Program-made: the position numbers and the translations under genes | The notes under the pieces: model-generated | The model's database searches: none | Told to the model about the DNA's origin: nothing | Seen by the model: the letters and a program-made list of their open reading frames with translations, nothing else | DNA from: Streptomyces zaomyceticus | Lineage (GTDB): Bacteria; Actinomycetota; Actinomycetes; Streptomycetales; Streptomycetaceae | Direction of reading: 5' to 3' | Length of the DNA stretch: 64,000 nucleotides | Assembly (NCBI RefSeq): GCF_014656215.1 | Contig: NZ_BNBZ01000002.1 | Span: 62,001-126,000, forward strand | Shown here: positions 42,452-52,591 of the stretch, piece after piece | Position numbering within the stretch: position 1 is the first letter of the stretch | Layout of the letters: every line of letters starts with the position of its first letter

Positions 42452-43564
42452 TCAGGCGGGGCGCCCGCCCCACTCGCGGAGCAGCAGATAGCCCAGATAG
42501 GCGCCGCCGACGGCCATCGTGTACAGACCGACCGGCAGGTTGTCGAAGAGCGGCAACTGCTGGGCGGCGAGGTCGGCGAGGACCAGGAGCAGCGCCCCCA
42601 GGAGGGTGGACATGACCAGGTGCGGGCCGCCGCTGCGCGTGACGCGCTTGGCGATCTGCGGCGCCGTCAGGGAGACGAACGCGATGGGTCCGGCCACGCT
42701 CACGGCTCCCGCGGACAGGACGATCGACAGCGCGATCGCCCAGGTCGCGGTCCGGCCGGGGCGGGCGCCCAGGCCGGTGGAGAGGTCGTCGCCCATCTCG
42801 CCGATGCTCAGCGGGCGCGCCAGCAGCGCCGCGAGGGGCACCGAGACGAGCAGCACGGTCCAGATGGTCGCCGCGTCGTCCCAGGAGCGGGCGGAGAGAC
42901 TGCCGTTGATGTAGGCGGTCAGGGCGCTGGCCTTGTCGCGCTCGACGGCGTACACCACGTACTGGGTCAGTGCCGTCGCCATCGCGGCCACGCCGATACC
43001 GGCGACCACGAGCCGTCCCGGGCTGCGGAATCCGGTCCCGGTGGCGAGGAAGACGACCGCCATCGCGAGGACCGCGCCGAGCAGGGAGCCGACGGCCACC
43101 GGCATGACGTCGGGCAGGAACAGGGCGGCGGCCGCCGCTCCCGCACCCGCGCCGGAGCCGAGCCCGATGACATCGGGGCTGCCGAGCGGATTGCGGGTCA
43201 CGGACTGGAACAGCGCGCCGGACAGGCCGAACGCCGCGCCGGTGGCGATCGCCACCACGAGCCGCGGCCCGCGCAGCCTGTTCAGGACGAAGGCGTTCTT
43301 GCCCGTGGCGTCCCCCGCGAGGGCCGACGGCAGATCGGGCAGGTCGATGCCGAGCCTGCCCATCGACAGGGTGGCCACCGCCGCCCCGCAGAGCAGCAGC
43401 AGGGTCACCGCGGCGGCGATCACGGAGGTGCGGCGCACGGGTACGGCGACCCAGGGGCCGATCCTCAGCACACCACGGCCCGCGGGCCGTTCCGCGCGCG
43501 GCGTCGGCTCCGCGGTGCCGCCGGGAGCGCTGTCCGGGAGGTCGGTCCGGTCGGCGGTCTTCAT
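42452..43564 (-). CDS. Ferric-siderophore ABC permease (FecCD family)
   Basis: A 370-residue FecCD-type permease with about 10 membrane spans after a ~45-residue polar N-terminus. Family signatures include AAFGLSGALFQSVTRNPLGSPDVIGLGSGAG and AGPIAFVSLTAPQIAKRV. The start overlaps the partner permease's stop by 4 bp. It is third in the SBP-permease-permease unit. No ATPase gene follows in the window; the hairpin ends the unit, so an ATPase must come from elsewhere. Confidence 0.92.
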   Translation of the reverse strand: MKTADRTDLPDSAPGGTAEPTPRAERPAGRGVLRIGPWVAVPVRRTSVIAAAVTLLLLCGAAVATLSMGRLGIDLPDLPSALAGDATGKNAFVLNRLRGPRLVVAIATGAAFGLSGALFQSVTRNPLGSPDVIGLGSGAGAGAAAAALFLPDVMPVAVGSLLGAVLAMAVVFLATGTGFRSPGRLVVAGIGVAAMATALTQYVVYAVERDKASALTAYINGSLSARSWDDAATIWTVLLVSVPLAALLARPLSIGEMGDDLSTGLGARPGRTATWAIALSIVLSAGAVSVAGPIAFVSLTAPQIAKRVTRSGGPHLVMSTLLGALLLVLADLAAQQLPLFDNLPVGLYTMAVGGAYLGYLLLREWGGRPA

Positions 43565-44595
43565 CCCGCTCCCCTCATACGGCGGACGGCGAAGAGCAGG
43601 GCGGGGGCACCGACGAACGCGGTGACGACCCCGACCATCAGCTCCTGCGGGCGCAGCACGACCCGGCCGATGACATCGGCGAACAGCAGCAGCGTGGGTC
43701 CCGCGAGGGAGGTGAGGAGGATCTGGGCCCGGAAGTCGGCGCCCACGAGCGCCCGGACGAGGTGCGGGACGGCCAGGCCCACGAAGGCGATGGGTCCGAC
43801 GGCCGCCGTCGCCGCGGCGGCGAGCAGGGTCGCGGCGAGCAGCCCCGCGCCCTTGACGCGGGCGGGGCTGATGCCGAGGGAGGCCGCCTTGTCGTCGCCC
43901 ATCGCCATGGCGTTGAGCCCCGGGGCGAGCAGCAGGGCGAGCGCGAGGCCCACGGCGGCGAAGGGCAGGACCGCCCAGAAGGCGTCGAACCCGCGGCCGC
44001 CGAGCGCGCCCACCACCCAGTAGCGGTACGTGTCGAAGACCTGTGGCTTCGACAGCGCGACGGCCTGGATGAACGCGGCGAGGACGGCGGAGAGCACCGC
44101 GCCGGCGAGCACCAGGCGGACCGTTCCGCCGCCACCGCCCGCGGTGCCGACGACATGGACGACGACACCGGTCACCAGGGCGCCGATCAGGGCCCACCAG
44201 ATGGTCTCCCGCTGCCCGGAGGCGCCGAGGAAGGCGGTGGCGGCGACGATGCTCGCGGACGCGCCCGCGTTGATGCCGAGAAGTCCCGGCTCGGCGAGCG
44301 GATTGCGCGTGATGCCCTGCATCAGGGTGCCGGCGACGGCGAGGCAGAGACCGGCGAGCACACCGAGGGCGGTGCGCGGGTAGCGGCTCTCGATGACGGT
44401 ACGGGTGTACTCGTCGCCGCCGCCCGTGACGACCCGCAGGACGTCACCGGCGGAGGTCGGCCTGCTGCCGAACATCACGCTGGCGAGCAGCGCGAGAGCG
44501 AGCAGCACCAGGCACAGGACGGCGGCCATGACATGCCGGGCAGGGCCCCGCCGTACCACGGCGGGGCCTCGACCGGTGCTGGAGAGTGTGGTCAC
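43561..44595 (-). CDS. Ferric-siderophore ABC permease (FecCD family)
   Basis: A 344-residue FecCD permease forming the heterodimeric channel with the next gene product. Signatures are AVAGTLMQGITRNPLAEPGLLGINAGAS and VGPIAFVGLAVPHLVRALVG. It lies 13 bp downstream of the binding-protein gene and is translationally coupled to the second permease. Confidence 0.93.
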   Translation of the reverse strand: MTTLSSTGRGPAVVRRGPARHVMAAVLCLVLLALALLASVMFGSRPTSAGDVLRVVTGGGDEYTRTVIESRYPRTALGVLAGLCLAVAGTLMQGITRNPLAEPGLLGINAGASASIVAATAFLGASGQRETIWWALIGALVTGVVVHVVGTAGGGGGTVRLVLAGAVLSAVLAAFIQAVALSKPQVFDTYRYWVVGALGGRGFDAFWAVLPFAAVGLALALLLAPGLNAMAMGDDKAASLGISPARVKGAGLLAATLLAAAATAAVGPIAFVGLAVPHLVRALVGADFRAQILLTSLAGPTLLLFADVIGRVVLRPQELMVGVVTAFVGAPALLFAVRRMRGAG

Positions 44596-44608
44596 CTCGG
44601 GACCGCTG

Positions 44609-45661
44609 TTACTTCCCGGCCTTGGCGACGGCCTTGTCGATCATCGGGAGGTAGCGCTCGATGCTGTACGGCACCGTCAGCGGGTTGATCATCGACGAGG
44701 CGGTGACGAAGGGGGTGTCGTGGCTGTAGACGAGCGCGTTCTTCTTCACGGCGGGGATGGCCGCGTACAGCGGCTGGGCCTCGACGGTCTTGCGGGACTT
44801 CTCGTCCATGTAGAAGGTGAAGGCGATGTCGCTCTTCGCCAGCTTGTTGGCGTTCTCCAGGCCGATCAGGGCGGAGTCGGTGCCCTCGGTCTCCTTGAAG
44901 GTGTTCACGATCGGGTCGACCTTGAGGCCCAGCTTGGAGACCATGGCCACGCGCTGCTCCTCGGGCTTGAAGATGCCGAGGGTGCCGGGGCCGGTGTTGT
45001 AGATGTACGAGAACGTGACGTTCTTGTAGTGGGGGCGGGACGCGGCCGCGTCGGCGAGCTGCTTGTCGATCTTCGACTCCAGCTCCTTGGCCTTCTCCGG
45101 CTGACCGAGCGCCTTGGCGACGATCTCGATCTGCTGGTCCCAGTTCGTGCTCCACGCCTTCTCGGGGTAGGCGACGGTCGGGGCGATGTCCTTCAGGATG
45201 TCGTACTGCTTCTGCGTGAGACCGGACCACGGGGCGAGGATGACATCGGGCTCGAGCTCGGTGATGGCCTCGATGTCGAGCTCCTCACCGCCCTTGAACT
45301 GCTTGGGAAGCGTGGCGCCGGACTTGGTCACGGCCTCGTGGATCCAGGGGAGGTAGCCGGACTTGTCGCTGCCCCAGGGGTACTCCTCGATGCCGACCGG
45401 GACGTTGCCGAGGGCGATGGCGGTCTCGGCGGAGCCCTGACCGAGGGTCACCACGCGCTTCGGCTTGTCCTTGATGACGGCGTCGCCGAGGGCGCTCTTG
45501 ATGGTGACGGGGAAAGCGCCCGCCGGGGCCTTGCTCGCCGACCCTGCCGCGTCGTCCTTTTTGTCGTCCGAGCCGCACCCGGTCACCATCAGGCCGAGCG
45601 AGACCGCGGCGGCGCCCGCCACGAGGACGCGACGGCGAAGGGGGGTGAACACAGAAGGCAT
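44609..45661 (-). CDS. Ferric-siderophore-binding lipoprotein (FepB/FhuD type)
   Basis: A 350-residue class III substrate-binding protein. The signal peptide has twin Arg (PLRRRVLVAG) and a lipobox, LMVTGC, giving a membrane-anchored receptor. The mature part shows the PKRVVTLGQGSAETAIAL opening and ELEPDVILAPWSGLT, typical of iron-siderophore receptors. The gene starts 96 bp downstream of a strong iron box, so it should be derepressed when iron is low. Its partner siderophore is probably the one made by the NRPS genes at the right end of the window. Confidence 0.92.
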   Translation of the reverse strand: MPSVFTPLRRRVLVAGAAAVSLGLMVTGCGSDDKKDDAAGSASKAPAGAFPVTIKSALGDAVIKDKPKRVVTLGQGSAETAIALGNVPVGIEEYPWGSDKSGYLPWIHEAVTKSGATLPKQFKGGEELDIEAITELEPDVILAPWSGLTQKQYDILKDIAPTVAYPEKAWSTNWDQQIEIVAKALGQPEKAKELESKIDKQLADAAASRPHYKNVTFSYIYNTGPGTLGIFKPEEQRVAMVSKLGLKVDPIVNTFKETEGTDSALIGLENANKLAKSDIAFTFYMDEKSRKTVEAQPLYAAIPAVKKNALVYSHDTPFVTASSMINPLTVPYSIERYLPMIDKAVAKAGK

Positions 45662-45756
45662 GGTGGATCCTTGTCTCCGGGCAGGGGGATGTGCGAGGCC
45701 CCGACTGAGCGCCCCACGGACGTGTGTCCGCGGGGCAGCGATCAACTCGAAGCTTG

Positions 45757-45775
45757 TTAGGTGAGCCTAACCTAT
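45757..45775. promoter_or_regulatory. Iron box (DmdR/IdeR operator)
   Basis: TTAGGTGAGCCTAACCTAT matches the DmdR1 consensus TTAGGTTAGSCTAACCTAA at 17 of 19 positions. It lies in the leader of the ferric-siderophore receptor gene, after the TetR gene's end. Confidence 0.9.
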
Positions 45776-45833
45776 TCCTTTCCGTGTTCGAGCACCAGGG
45801 GGTTCGGTCCCGGTGCGATCGACACGGCGCCCC

Positions 45834-46430
45834 CTACGGCGCGACGGCCTTCCGCAGGGTCCGCAGGCACAGGGAGAGGGCCGTGTGCTTGGGGGTGCCC
45901 TGGTCGCGCGCCTGTATCCAGGCGGCGTACAGCAGTGCCCACATGACGTCCTGGAGCCAGCTGACGTCCACCTCGGGGTCGAGCGTCCCGTCCTGCTGTC
46001 CGCGCCGGACGAGGGCGAGCAGGGCCAGGTCGGCCGCGGACTCCTCCTCGATGCCGGACCAGGCCACGAACTGCGGCACGTCGTACAACAGGAGCATCCG
46101 GTCGCCGAGTTCGAAGTACTCCAGGCAGAGCCGCTCCATCGCCTCGGGCGCCGGCCCTTCGTCGAGCCGTGCCCGCTCGGACGCGGCGGCGACCCGGTCC
46201 CGCACGTCCGTGCCGATCGCGGCGAGCAGGTCGGAGCGCTCGGGGAAGTAGCGGTGGACGGTGGTCCGTCCCACCCCGGCCGCCTCGGCGACATCGCCGA
46301 GCGATGCGCTGTGGTCGGCGGTGAGTACGGAGACGGCGGCGTCGAGGATCGCGCGCCGGGTGCGGGCGCGCGTGGCGCTCTCGCGGGTGGCCGCGCCTGG
46401 CGCGGGAGTGTCGTCGGACCCCATGCGCAC
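45834..46430 (-). CDS. TetR-family repressor
   Basis: A 198-residue TetR regulator. The N-terminal HTH (about 25-70) reads RRAILDAAVSVLTADHSASL then DVAEAAGVGRTTVHRYFPER. The ligand domain is unremarkable. The start may be the first or third codon (both Met). It is divergent from an ABC exporter gene, with a perfect palindrome in the 68-bp gap. It is therefore most likely the local repressor of that exporter, perhaps sensing the siderophore or its precursor. Confidence 0.92.
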   Translation of the reverse strand: MRMGSDDTPAPGAATRESATRARTRRAILDAAVSVLTADHSASLGDVAEAAGVGRTTVHRYFPERSDLLAAIGTDVRDRVAAASERARLDEGPAPEAMERLCLEYFELGDRMLLLYDVPQFVAWSGIEEESAADLALLALVRRGQQDGTLDPEVDVSWLQDVMWALLYAAWIQARDQGTPKHTALSLCLRTLRKAVAP

Positions 46431-46472
46431 ACGGTAACCCTTGATGCCGTTTGGGAAACCCTTTGACCTTTC

Positions 46473-46490
46473 TGGAACAGAGATGTTCCA
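46473..46490. promoter_or_regulatory. Candidate TetR operator
   Basis: A perfect inverted repeat, TGGAACA-GAGA-TGTTCCA, is centred between the divergent TetR and ABC exporter genes, 8 bp before the exporter start. Confidence 0.8.
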
Positions 46491-46498
46491 TTGTGGGT

Positions 46499-48262
46499 AT
46501 GAGCGATTCCCTTGTGCCCCGTCTGAGCATCCTGTGGTCCTTCGCCCGCCCGCACCGGCGCACCCTCCTGCGCGGCCTGCTCCTCGCCCTGATCGCCTCC
46601 GCCCTCGGCCTCGCCACGCCCATGGTCACCAAGCAGGTGCTCGACGCACTGGGCAGCGCGTCCTCCCTCACCGGCCCCGTGACCGCGCTCGTCGTCCTGC
46701 TCGTCCTCGGCTCCGCGGTGTCCTACCGGCAGTGGACCCTGCTCGGGACACTGGGGGAGCGGGTGGTCCTCGACGCCCGCGAGTCGATCGTGCGGCGCTT
46801 CCTGCACGCCACCGTGCCCGGCGTCACCCGCAGCCCCACGGGTGAGCTCGTCACCCGCGTCACCTCCGACACCGTGCTGCTCCGCGAGGCCGCCGCCTCC
46901 TCCTTCGTCGGCCTGATCAACGGGGCGGTCATGCTGGTGGGCAGCCTCGTCCTCATGGGAGTGCTCGACCCCGTCCTGCTCGCCACCACCATGGCCGCCG
47001 TCGCCCTCGTCGGCCTGGCCTTCGCCTTCCTGATGCCCGGGATCGCCCAGTCGCAGCAGCAGGCCCAGGAGCACATGGGACGGCTCGGCGGCGTACTCGA
47101 AGGCACGCTGCGGGCGATCCGTACCGTCAAGGTCAACCGCGCGGAGGAGCGCATGACCGAGCGGATCATGGCCGACGCCCGCGCCTCGGCCGAGCACGGG
47201 ATCCGGTCCGTCCGCCGCGAGGCGCTGGCCTGGACGATCGCCTGGTCCGGCGTCAACCTCGCCATCATCGCGATCCTCGCCGTCGGAGCCTGGCGCGTCG
47301 GAGAGGGCAGGCTCGACGTGTCCGGTCTGATCGCCTTCCTCCTCTACGCCTTCGCCCTCATGGATCCCATCACCGAACTGAGCCAGAACGTGACCGCCCT
47401 GCAGTCCGGCATCGCCGCCGCCGAACGCATCCGCCAGGCCGACGCCCTGCCCTCCGAGGCGGCCTCCGCCGGCTCGGGCGTCCACACCGGGCCGGCCGGG
47501 GACGACGTACCCGTCCTGGAGCTGAGGAACGTCACCGCGGCCTACGGCCCGGACACCGAGGCAGCCGTACGGGACATCGACCTCGTGATCCCCCGGCGCG
47601 GGCACACCGCCGTCGTCGGCCCCTCCGGGGCGGGCAAGACCACCCTGCTCTCCCTGGTCCTGAGGTTCCTGGAACCCACCGGCGGAGAGCTGCTCCTCGA
47701 CGGCCGGCCGTACCGCGAGCACGCGCACGCCGACATCCGGGCACGCCTCGCCTATGTCGAGCAGGACACCGCCGTCGTCCCCGGGACGATCCGCGACAAC
47801 CTGCTGCTCGCCCGCCCCGGGGCCACCACCGAGGAACTCCGCGGCGTCCTGCGGGACGTACGGCTCGCCGAGAAGGTCGACTCCCTCGACGAGGGACTGG
47901 ACACGCCCCTCGCGACGGCGAACGTGTCGGGCGGCGAGCGCCAGCGCATCGCGCTGGCCCGCGCGCTCCTCGCCGCCCCCGACGTCCTGCTCCTGGACGA
48001 GGCCACCGCGCAACTGGACGGCCTGACCGAGGCGGCCGTCCAGGAGTGCGTCCGCTCCCGCGCCGGGACCGGCGCCGTGGTGACGATCGCCCACCGCCTG
48101 TCGACGGTGGTCGACGCGGACACCATCGTCGTCATGGAGGCGGGGCGCGTCCGGGCCAGGGGCCGGCACGAGGAACTGCTCGTATCGGACACGCTCTACC
48201 GCGATCTCGTGGAGTCCCTCCGGATGGCCGCCGTCGCCGACACCGGCGTCCGTGCCACCTGA
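46499..48262 (+). CDS. ABC exporter (fused membrane and ATPase domains)
   Basis: A 587-residue half-size exporter. Six membrane segments (about 20-310) are followed by an ATPase (about 345-580) with Walker [14 protein letters not shown], signature [15 protein letters not shown], Walker [14 protein letters not shown] and H-loop IAHRLSTV. It probably works as a homodimer. The ATG at 46499 is only 8 bp after the TetR operator. Its location inside the siderophore region suggests siderophore export, although a general drug pump cannot be excluded. Its last 67 bp overlap, tail to tail, the phosphopantetheinyl transferase gene on the other strand. Confidence 0.9.
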   Translation: MSDSLVPRLSILWSFARPHRRTLLRGLLLALIASALGLATPMVTKQVLDALGSASSLTGPVTALVVLLVLGSAVSYRQWTLLGTLGERVVLDARESIVRRFLHATVPGVTRSPTGELVTRVTSDTVLLREAAASSFVGLINGAVMLVGSLVLMGVLDPVLLATTMAAVALVGLAFAFLMPGIAQSQQQAQEHMGRLGGVLEGTLRAIRTVKVNRAEERMTERIMADARASAEHGIRSVRREALAWTIAWSGVNLAIIAILAVGAWRVGEGRLDVSGLIAFLLYAFALMDPITELSQNVTALQSGIAAAERIRQADALPSEAASAGSGVHTGPAGDDVPVLELRNVTAAYGPDTEAAVRDIDLVIPRRGHTAVVGPSGAGKTTLLSLVLRFLEPTGGELLLDGRPYREHAHADIRARLAYVEQDTAVVPGTIRDNLLLARPGATTEELRGVLRDVRLAEKVDSLDEGLDTPLATANVSGGERQRIALARALLAAPDVLLLDEATAQLDGLTEAAVQECVRSRAGTGAVVTIAHRLSTVVDADTIVVMEAGRVRARGRHEELLVSDTLYRDLVESLRMAAVADTGVRAT

Positions 48263-48930
48263 GCACGGTCGGCGGGCCGGGCGACGCCCACGGCGACGGC
48301 GGCGACGTGCCCGTCGGTGAGGAGCACGTCGTCGAGACGGAGACCGGAGACCTGGGCGGGTTGGAGAGCCGTGCCGACATACGGCTCGGCGGCGCCCCGG
48401 GTCAGGGCCACCCCCGTCGCCTTGAGCACGGCCTCCTTCCGGGACCAGCACCGGGCGAAGGCGCCCGCCCGCGCGGACGCCGGAAGGGACGCCAGCTCCC
48501 GCTGCTCCCGCGGGTGGAGGGCGGACCTCACGTCGTGCACGAGACCGTCGGCCGGCACGGTCTCCACATCCACCCCCACCGGCACGGAGGCGAACGCCAC
48601 CAGCACCCGGTCGCCCGCGTGGGACAGCGAGAAGTGCACACCGTCGTGACCCGCGAGGTAGGGCTTTCCGTGGGGGCCCTCGCATCCGGCGCACGGGTGC
48701 CGGCCGAACACCAGCCGGTCGGGACGCTCGTCCACGTACGCGCCCAGGACGATGCGCAGCAGCACATGGGCGACCACGTACCGGTCGGCGTCCGGCGTGC
48801 GCACGAACGCCCCGGCCCGCGCCCGCTCCCCGGAGTCGAGCAGCGGGGCGAGGGCGTGGGCGGACGCCCTGTTCGGATACACGGACGCGGCCACCACCCC
48901 GGGATGCCCCGGCAGTTCCTCGTAGCGCAC
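48196..48930 (-). CDS. Sfp/EntD-type 4'-phosphopantetheinyl transferase
   Basis: A 244-residue Sfp-family enzyme that activates NRPS carrier domains. Motifs: [34 protein letters not shown] (metal-binding Asp-x-Glu) and [18 protein letters not shown]. Read from GTG at 48928-48930, 8 bp after the isochorismatase stop; it is the last gene of the dhb operon and so under iron control. Its intended substrates are the carrier domains of the NRPS genes at 53515-64000. The 3' end runs 67 bp antisense into the exporter gene. Confidence 0.92.
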   Translation of the reverse strand: MRYEELPGHPGVVAASVYPNRASAHALAPLLDSGERARAGAFVRTPDADRYVVAHVLLRIVLGAYVDERPDRLVFGRHPCAGCEGPHGKPYLAGHDGVHFSLSHAGDRVLVAFASVPVGVDVETVPADGLVHDVRSALHPREQRELASLPASARAGAFARCWSRKEAVLKATGVALTRGAAEPYVGTALQPAQVSGLRLDDVLLTDGHVAAVAVGVARPADRAQVARTPVSATAAIRRDSTRSR

Positions 48931-48938
48931 CGGACGCC

Positions 48939-49562
48939 TCAGAAGACCCGGTCGGTCGTCGTGACCACGGCGCACCGGCCGGCCGCCCACTCCAGCGCCA
49001 TCCGGTGCTCGCGCTCGGAGAAGTCGGCCACGGCGTCCGCGACGACGAAGGCCTGGACGTCCCGCATCCAGGCGTCGCAGGCGGTCATCAGGACACCGAT
49101 GTGCGCGTACACACCGGTGACCACGAGCTGGTCGCGCCCCTGCTCGCGCAGCCGCTCCAGAAGGTCGGTGCGGACGAAGGCGCTGTACTTCCACTTGGTC
49201 AGCAGGATGTCGCCGTCACGGGGGGCGACGGCGTCCGCGATGGCCACGGCGTGCGGGTCGGCCGGGACCCCGGGGCCCCAGAAGTCCTGCTGGAGACCGC
49301 GCTCCTCGGGGCTCTGGCCGCCGGGCTGGGCGGTGTACACGACGGGCACGCCGAGCCGGGCGGCCTCCGCGCGGAGCCGGCCGAGGTTGGCGAGGAGGGC
49401 GGTGAGCGGCTCCGCCTCGGCGTCGAACGGGGTGAGGAAGTGGTTCTGCAGGTCGTGCACGAGGAGCACGGCGCGGTCCGGGTCGACGGTCCAGTCCACC
49501 CGGTTGGCGGGGAGTTCGCCGGGGCGTGGCATGGGGTAGGGCGCGACGGTGGGCAGGGTCAT
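48939..49562 (-). CDS. dhbB: Isochorismatase, without the usual aryl carrier domain
   Basis: A 207-residue isochorismatase that would convert isochorismate to 2,3-dihydro-2,3-dihydroxybenzoate. It has the family opening [20 protein letters not shown], the catalytic Asp in [10 protein letters not shown], a Lys in LTKWKYSAF and the [17 protein letters not shown] loop. EntB and DhbB normally continue with a C-terminal aryl carrier domain of about 75 residues; here the protein stops right after the isochorismatase domain (TTDRVF). The aryl carrier must therefore be separate or fused to an NRPS beyond the right edge. It lies 91 bp downstream of dhbE. Confidence 0.92.
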   Translation of the reverse strand: MTLPTVAPYPMPRPGELPANRVDWTVDPDRAVLLVHDLQNHFLTPFDAEAEPLTALLANLGRLRAEAARLGVPVVYTAQPGGQSPEERGLQQDFWGPGVPADPHAVAIADAVAPRDGDILLTKWKYSAFVRTDLLERLREQGRDQLVVTGVYAHIGVLMTACDAWMRDVQAFVVADAVADFSEREHRMALEWAAGRCAVVTTTDRVF

Positions 49563-49653
49563 GACGGTTCCGTTTCGGCGGGTGCTGGTGCTGTGCTGTT
49601 GCTGGTTCTGTCGCTGTGACCGGGCGGGCCGGGCAGGGAGCGCGGTGTCGGGG

Positions 49654-51306
49654 TCAGGCGGCCGGCGACGTCCGGGCGCGCAGGTCCTTCTTGGACACCT
49701 TGCCGACACCGGTCGTGGGGAAGGTCTCCACGAAGACGATCCGGTCGGGGACCTTGAAGGCGGCGAGACCGCGGTCCCGGACGAACCGCTTCAGCGCGAG
49801 CGCCCCGACCGCCGGGGCGTCGGCGCGCGGAATGACGTACGCGCAGCTCCGCTCGCCGAGGTAAGGGTCGGGCTCGGCCACCACGGTGGCGTCGTGCACG
49901 GACGGGTGGGCGAGCAGATGGTTCTCCACCTCCTCGGCCGCGATCTTCTCGCCGCCCCGGTTGATCTGGTCCTTGGCCCGTCCCTCGACGACCAGGTGCC
50001 CGCTCGGGGTGACCCGGACGAGGTCGCCGGTGCGGTAGAAGCCGTCCGGGGTGAAGGCGCGGGCGTTGTGCTCGGGGGCGTTCCAGTACCCGCGGATGGT
50101 GTAGGGGCCGCGGGTCAGGAGATGGCCCGTCGTGCCCGCGGGCACGTCCTGGTCCTCGTCGTCCACGACCCGGATCTCGTCGTCGGGGGAGATCGGCCGG
50201 CCCTGGGTGGTGACGACGGTCTCCGTGTCGTCGTCGAGCCGGGTGTAGTTGACCAGCCCCTCGGCCATCCCGAAGACCTGCTGGAGCGTGCAGCCCAGCG
50301 CGGGCTTGACGCGCCGCGCGGCCTCCTCGCCGAACTTGGCCCCGCCCACCAGCAGCACGTCGAGGCTGGAGAGCTCGTACGCGGTCGCGGCGGCGGCGTC
50401 GGTCCAGACGAGCGCGAGCGGGGGGACGAGGCCGGTGATGGTGACGCCCTCGTCCTGGATCAGCGGGAACGCCACGTCCGGCGCCGGCTTGGGGCACATG
50501 ACCACGCGGCCGCCGGCGTACAGGGTGCCGAGCGAACCCGGTGAGGAGAGCGGGAAGTTGTGGGCGGCGGGCAGCGCGCAGAGGTACACGCTGTCGGCGT
50601 CGACCCCGCAGATCTCGTTGGACCCGCGCAGCGAGTAGATGTAGTCGTCGTGTGTCCGGGGGATGAGCTTGGGCACGCCGGTACTGCCGCCGGAAAGCTG
50701 GAGGAACGCCAGGTCGGACGGCGCCGGTCCGGTGAGGGCCACCGGCTCGGCCGGAACGTCGGCCAGTGCCTCGAAGGCTCCGGCGTCCGCACCGGCGACG
50801 AACACGTGCCGCAGCGAGGGCGACTTGGCGAGCACGGTGGTCGCGAGGGCGCGGTGGTCGAAGCCCGCTTCCTCGCCCGGGATCACATAGGCGACCGCCT
50901 CGGTGAAGGAGCAGAAGTAGGAGATCTCCGACTCCCGGTGGGCGGGCAGCGCGAAGACCGGCAGCGCGCCCAGCCGGAAGAGCGCGAAGATCACCTCGAA
51001 GAACTCGGCGACGTTGGGGAGTTGCACGACGACCTTGTCGCCGGTGCCGATACCGCGCGCGGAGAGGCCGGCGGCCAGCCGGTCGGCACGGAGGTCGAGC
51101 TCGCCGTAGGTCCAGGCACGGCGGGTGCCGCCCGGACCGGCGTGGTCGACGACGGCCACACGGTCGGGATGGGCCTCGGCGCGCTCGCGGAGCACGGCCC
51201 CGAAGGTCTCTCCCCGCCACCAGCCGGCCGCGCGGTAGCGTGCGGCGGCGTCGGCGGGCCACGTGGGCGTGGTGTCCGGGGCCGGGGGCAGGGTCGGTGC
51301 GGTCAC
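49654..51306 (-). CDS. dhbE: 2,3-dihydroxybenzoate-AMP ligase
   Basis: A 550-residue stand-alone aryl-acid adenylating enzyme of the EntE/DhbE group. Motifs: [20 protein letters not shown] (P-loop in the SGGSTG form typical of DhbE), [31 protein letters not shown] and [20 protein letters not shown]. The GTG start overlaps the dhbC stop by 4 bp. It activates 2,3-dihydroxybenzoate and loads it on an aryl carrier protein, providing the N-terminal catechol cap of the siderophore. Confidence 0.95.
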   Translation of the reverse strand: MTAPTLPPAPDTTPTWPADAAARYRAAGWWRGETFGAVLRERAEAHPDRVAVVDHAGPGGTRRAWTYGELDLRADRLAAGLSARGIGTGDKVVVQLPNVAEFFEVIFALFRLGALPVFALPAHRESEISYFCSFTEAVAYVIPGEEAGFDHRALATTVLAKSPSLRHVFVAGADAGAFEALADVPAEPVALTGPAPSDLAFLQLSGGSTGVPKLIPRTHDDYIYSLRGSNEICGVDADSVYLCALPAAHNFPLSSPGSLGTLYAGGRVVMCPKPAPDVAFPLIQDEGVTITGLVPPLALVWTDAAAATAYELSSLDVLLVGGAKFGEEAARRVKPALGCTLQQVFGMAEGLVNYTRLDDDTETVVTTQGRPISPDDEIRVVDDEDQDVPAGTTGHLLTRGPYTIRGYWNAPEHNARAFTPDGFYRTGDLVRVTPSGHLVVEGRAKDQINRGGEKIAAEEVENHLLAHPSVHDATVVAEPDPYLGERSCAYVIPRADAPAVGALALKRFVRDRGLAAFKVPDRIVFVETFPTTGVGKVSKKDLRARTSPAA

Positions 51307-52508
51307 AGCTCGGCTCCCACGGCGTTCAGGAACGTACGGAACTTGGCGGCGGTCTCGGCTGTCTCGTCCTCGGGCACGGAGGCCGAGACGACGCCGGCGC
51401 CCGCGTACAGGCGCAGCGTGCGGTTCTCCGCCTCGGCGCAGCGGATGGTGACGACCCATTCGCCGTTGCCCTCCGCGTCGCCCCAGCCCACGATGCCGGT
51501 GAAGAAGCCCCGGTCGAAGGGCTCGGTCTCGCGGATCACCTGTCTCGCGAGGGGGGTCGGGGTGCCGCAGACCGCCGGAGTGGGGTGGAGGGCGGAGGCG
51601 ATCTCCAGGGCCGAGACCTCGGGGCGCGCGAGGGTGCCGGTGACGGTGGTGGAGAGGTGCCACATGGTGGCTGTGCGGATCAGGGACGGCCGGGCGGGGA
51701 CCTCGATGGCGGAGCAGTACGGAGCCATCGCCTGGTGCACGGCGTCGATGACGACGGCGTGTTCGTGCAGGTCCTTGGCGGATTCGAGCAGGGCGGCGGC
51801 GCGGCGCACGTCCTCGGCGAGGTCGTCGCTGCGGGGGGTGGAGCCGGCCAGCGGGTTGGACACCAGCCGGTCGCCGCGCCGGGAGACCAGGAGTTCGGGG
51901 CTGGCGCCGAGCAGTGTGCGGCCGGGGCCGGTGGGCAGCGCGAAGGTGTAGCCGGCCGGGTCCCGGCGGGCGAGCCGCTGGAGCATCGCGGGGACGTCCG
52001 GCTCGTCGGGGCCGGTCAGTTCCAGGGTGCGGGCGAGGACCACCTTGCTGAACTCGCCCTTCCACATGCGGTCGACGGCGGAGGCGACCCCCTTGGCGTA
52101 CACCTCCGGGTCGGGTTCGGGCCGGACCTCCCAGGCGACGGCCGGGGGCTCGGCCGCGGGCAGCGCGACGAGCGGGTCGAAGGCGAGCGCGGGACCGGTG
52201 CGCAGGGCCTCCGGTATGACGAGCGCGGCCGGCGCGTCCGGCTCGAAGGGGAGGGCGCCGATGACGACCGGGGCGGCGCGGCCTTCGGAGCGGGCCGCCC
52301 GCAGGGCCGCGACCACCCGCTCGGCGACCGGGGCGGGGCCGTGCGGGACCTCCCGTTGGACGCCGTGGGCGAGCAGGGTCCGGGTGGGCGTGGCGAGGAA
52401 CCTGTCGCCCCGGCGGAAGGCGTCGAGCAGCCCGGTGGCGGCTCCGACGGCGGAGGAAGGGTCTGCGGGCGCGGACGTGTGAGCGGCGACCTGATGGACC
52501 GTCGACAC
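51303..52508 (-). CDS. dhbC: Isochorismate synthase
   Basis: A 401-residue chorismate-utilising enzyme (EntC/DhbC) converting chorismate to isochorismate. Signatures are [46 protein letters not shown] and the C-terminal [17 protein letters not shown]. The GTG start at 52506-52508 has AAGGAG upstream. It follows dhbA by 83 bp. It commits chorismate to the catecholate siderophore. Confidence 0.95.
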   Translation of the reverse strand: MSTVHQVAAHTSAPADPSSAVGAATGLLDAFRRGDRFLATPTRTLLAHGVQREVPHGPAPVAERVVAALRAARSEGRAAPVVIGALPFEPDAPAALVIPEALRTGPALAFDPLVALPAAEPPAVAWEVRPEPDPEVYAKGVASAVDRMWKGEFSKVVLARTLELTGPDEPDVPAMLQRLARRDPAGYTFALPTGPGRTLLGASPELLVSRRGDRLVSNPLAGSTPRSDDLAEDVRRAAALLESAKDLHEHAVVIDAVHQAMAPYCSAIEVPARPSLIRTATMWHLSTTVTGTLARPEVSALEIASALHPTPAVCGTPTPLARQVIRETEPFDRGFFTGIVGWGDAEGNGEWVVTIRCAEAENRTLRLYAGAGVVSASVPEDETAETAAKFRTFLNAVGAEL

Positions 52509-52591
52509 GGGAGGCTCCTTGGATTCGGTCGGAGGGTGGGGGTTCGGCGGGCGGTTCCGTACGGGGTGGCGGGGCGGTGGGGCCCGGGCCG

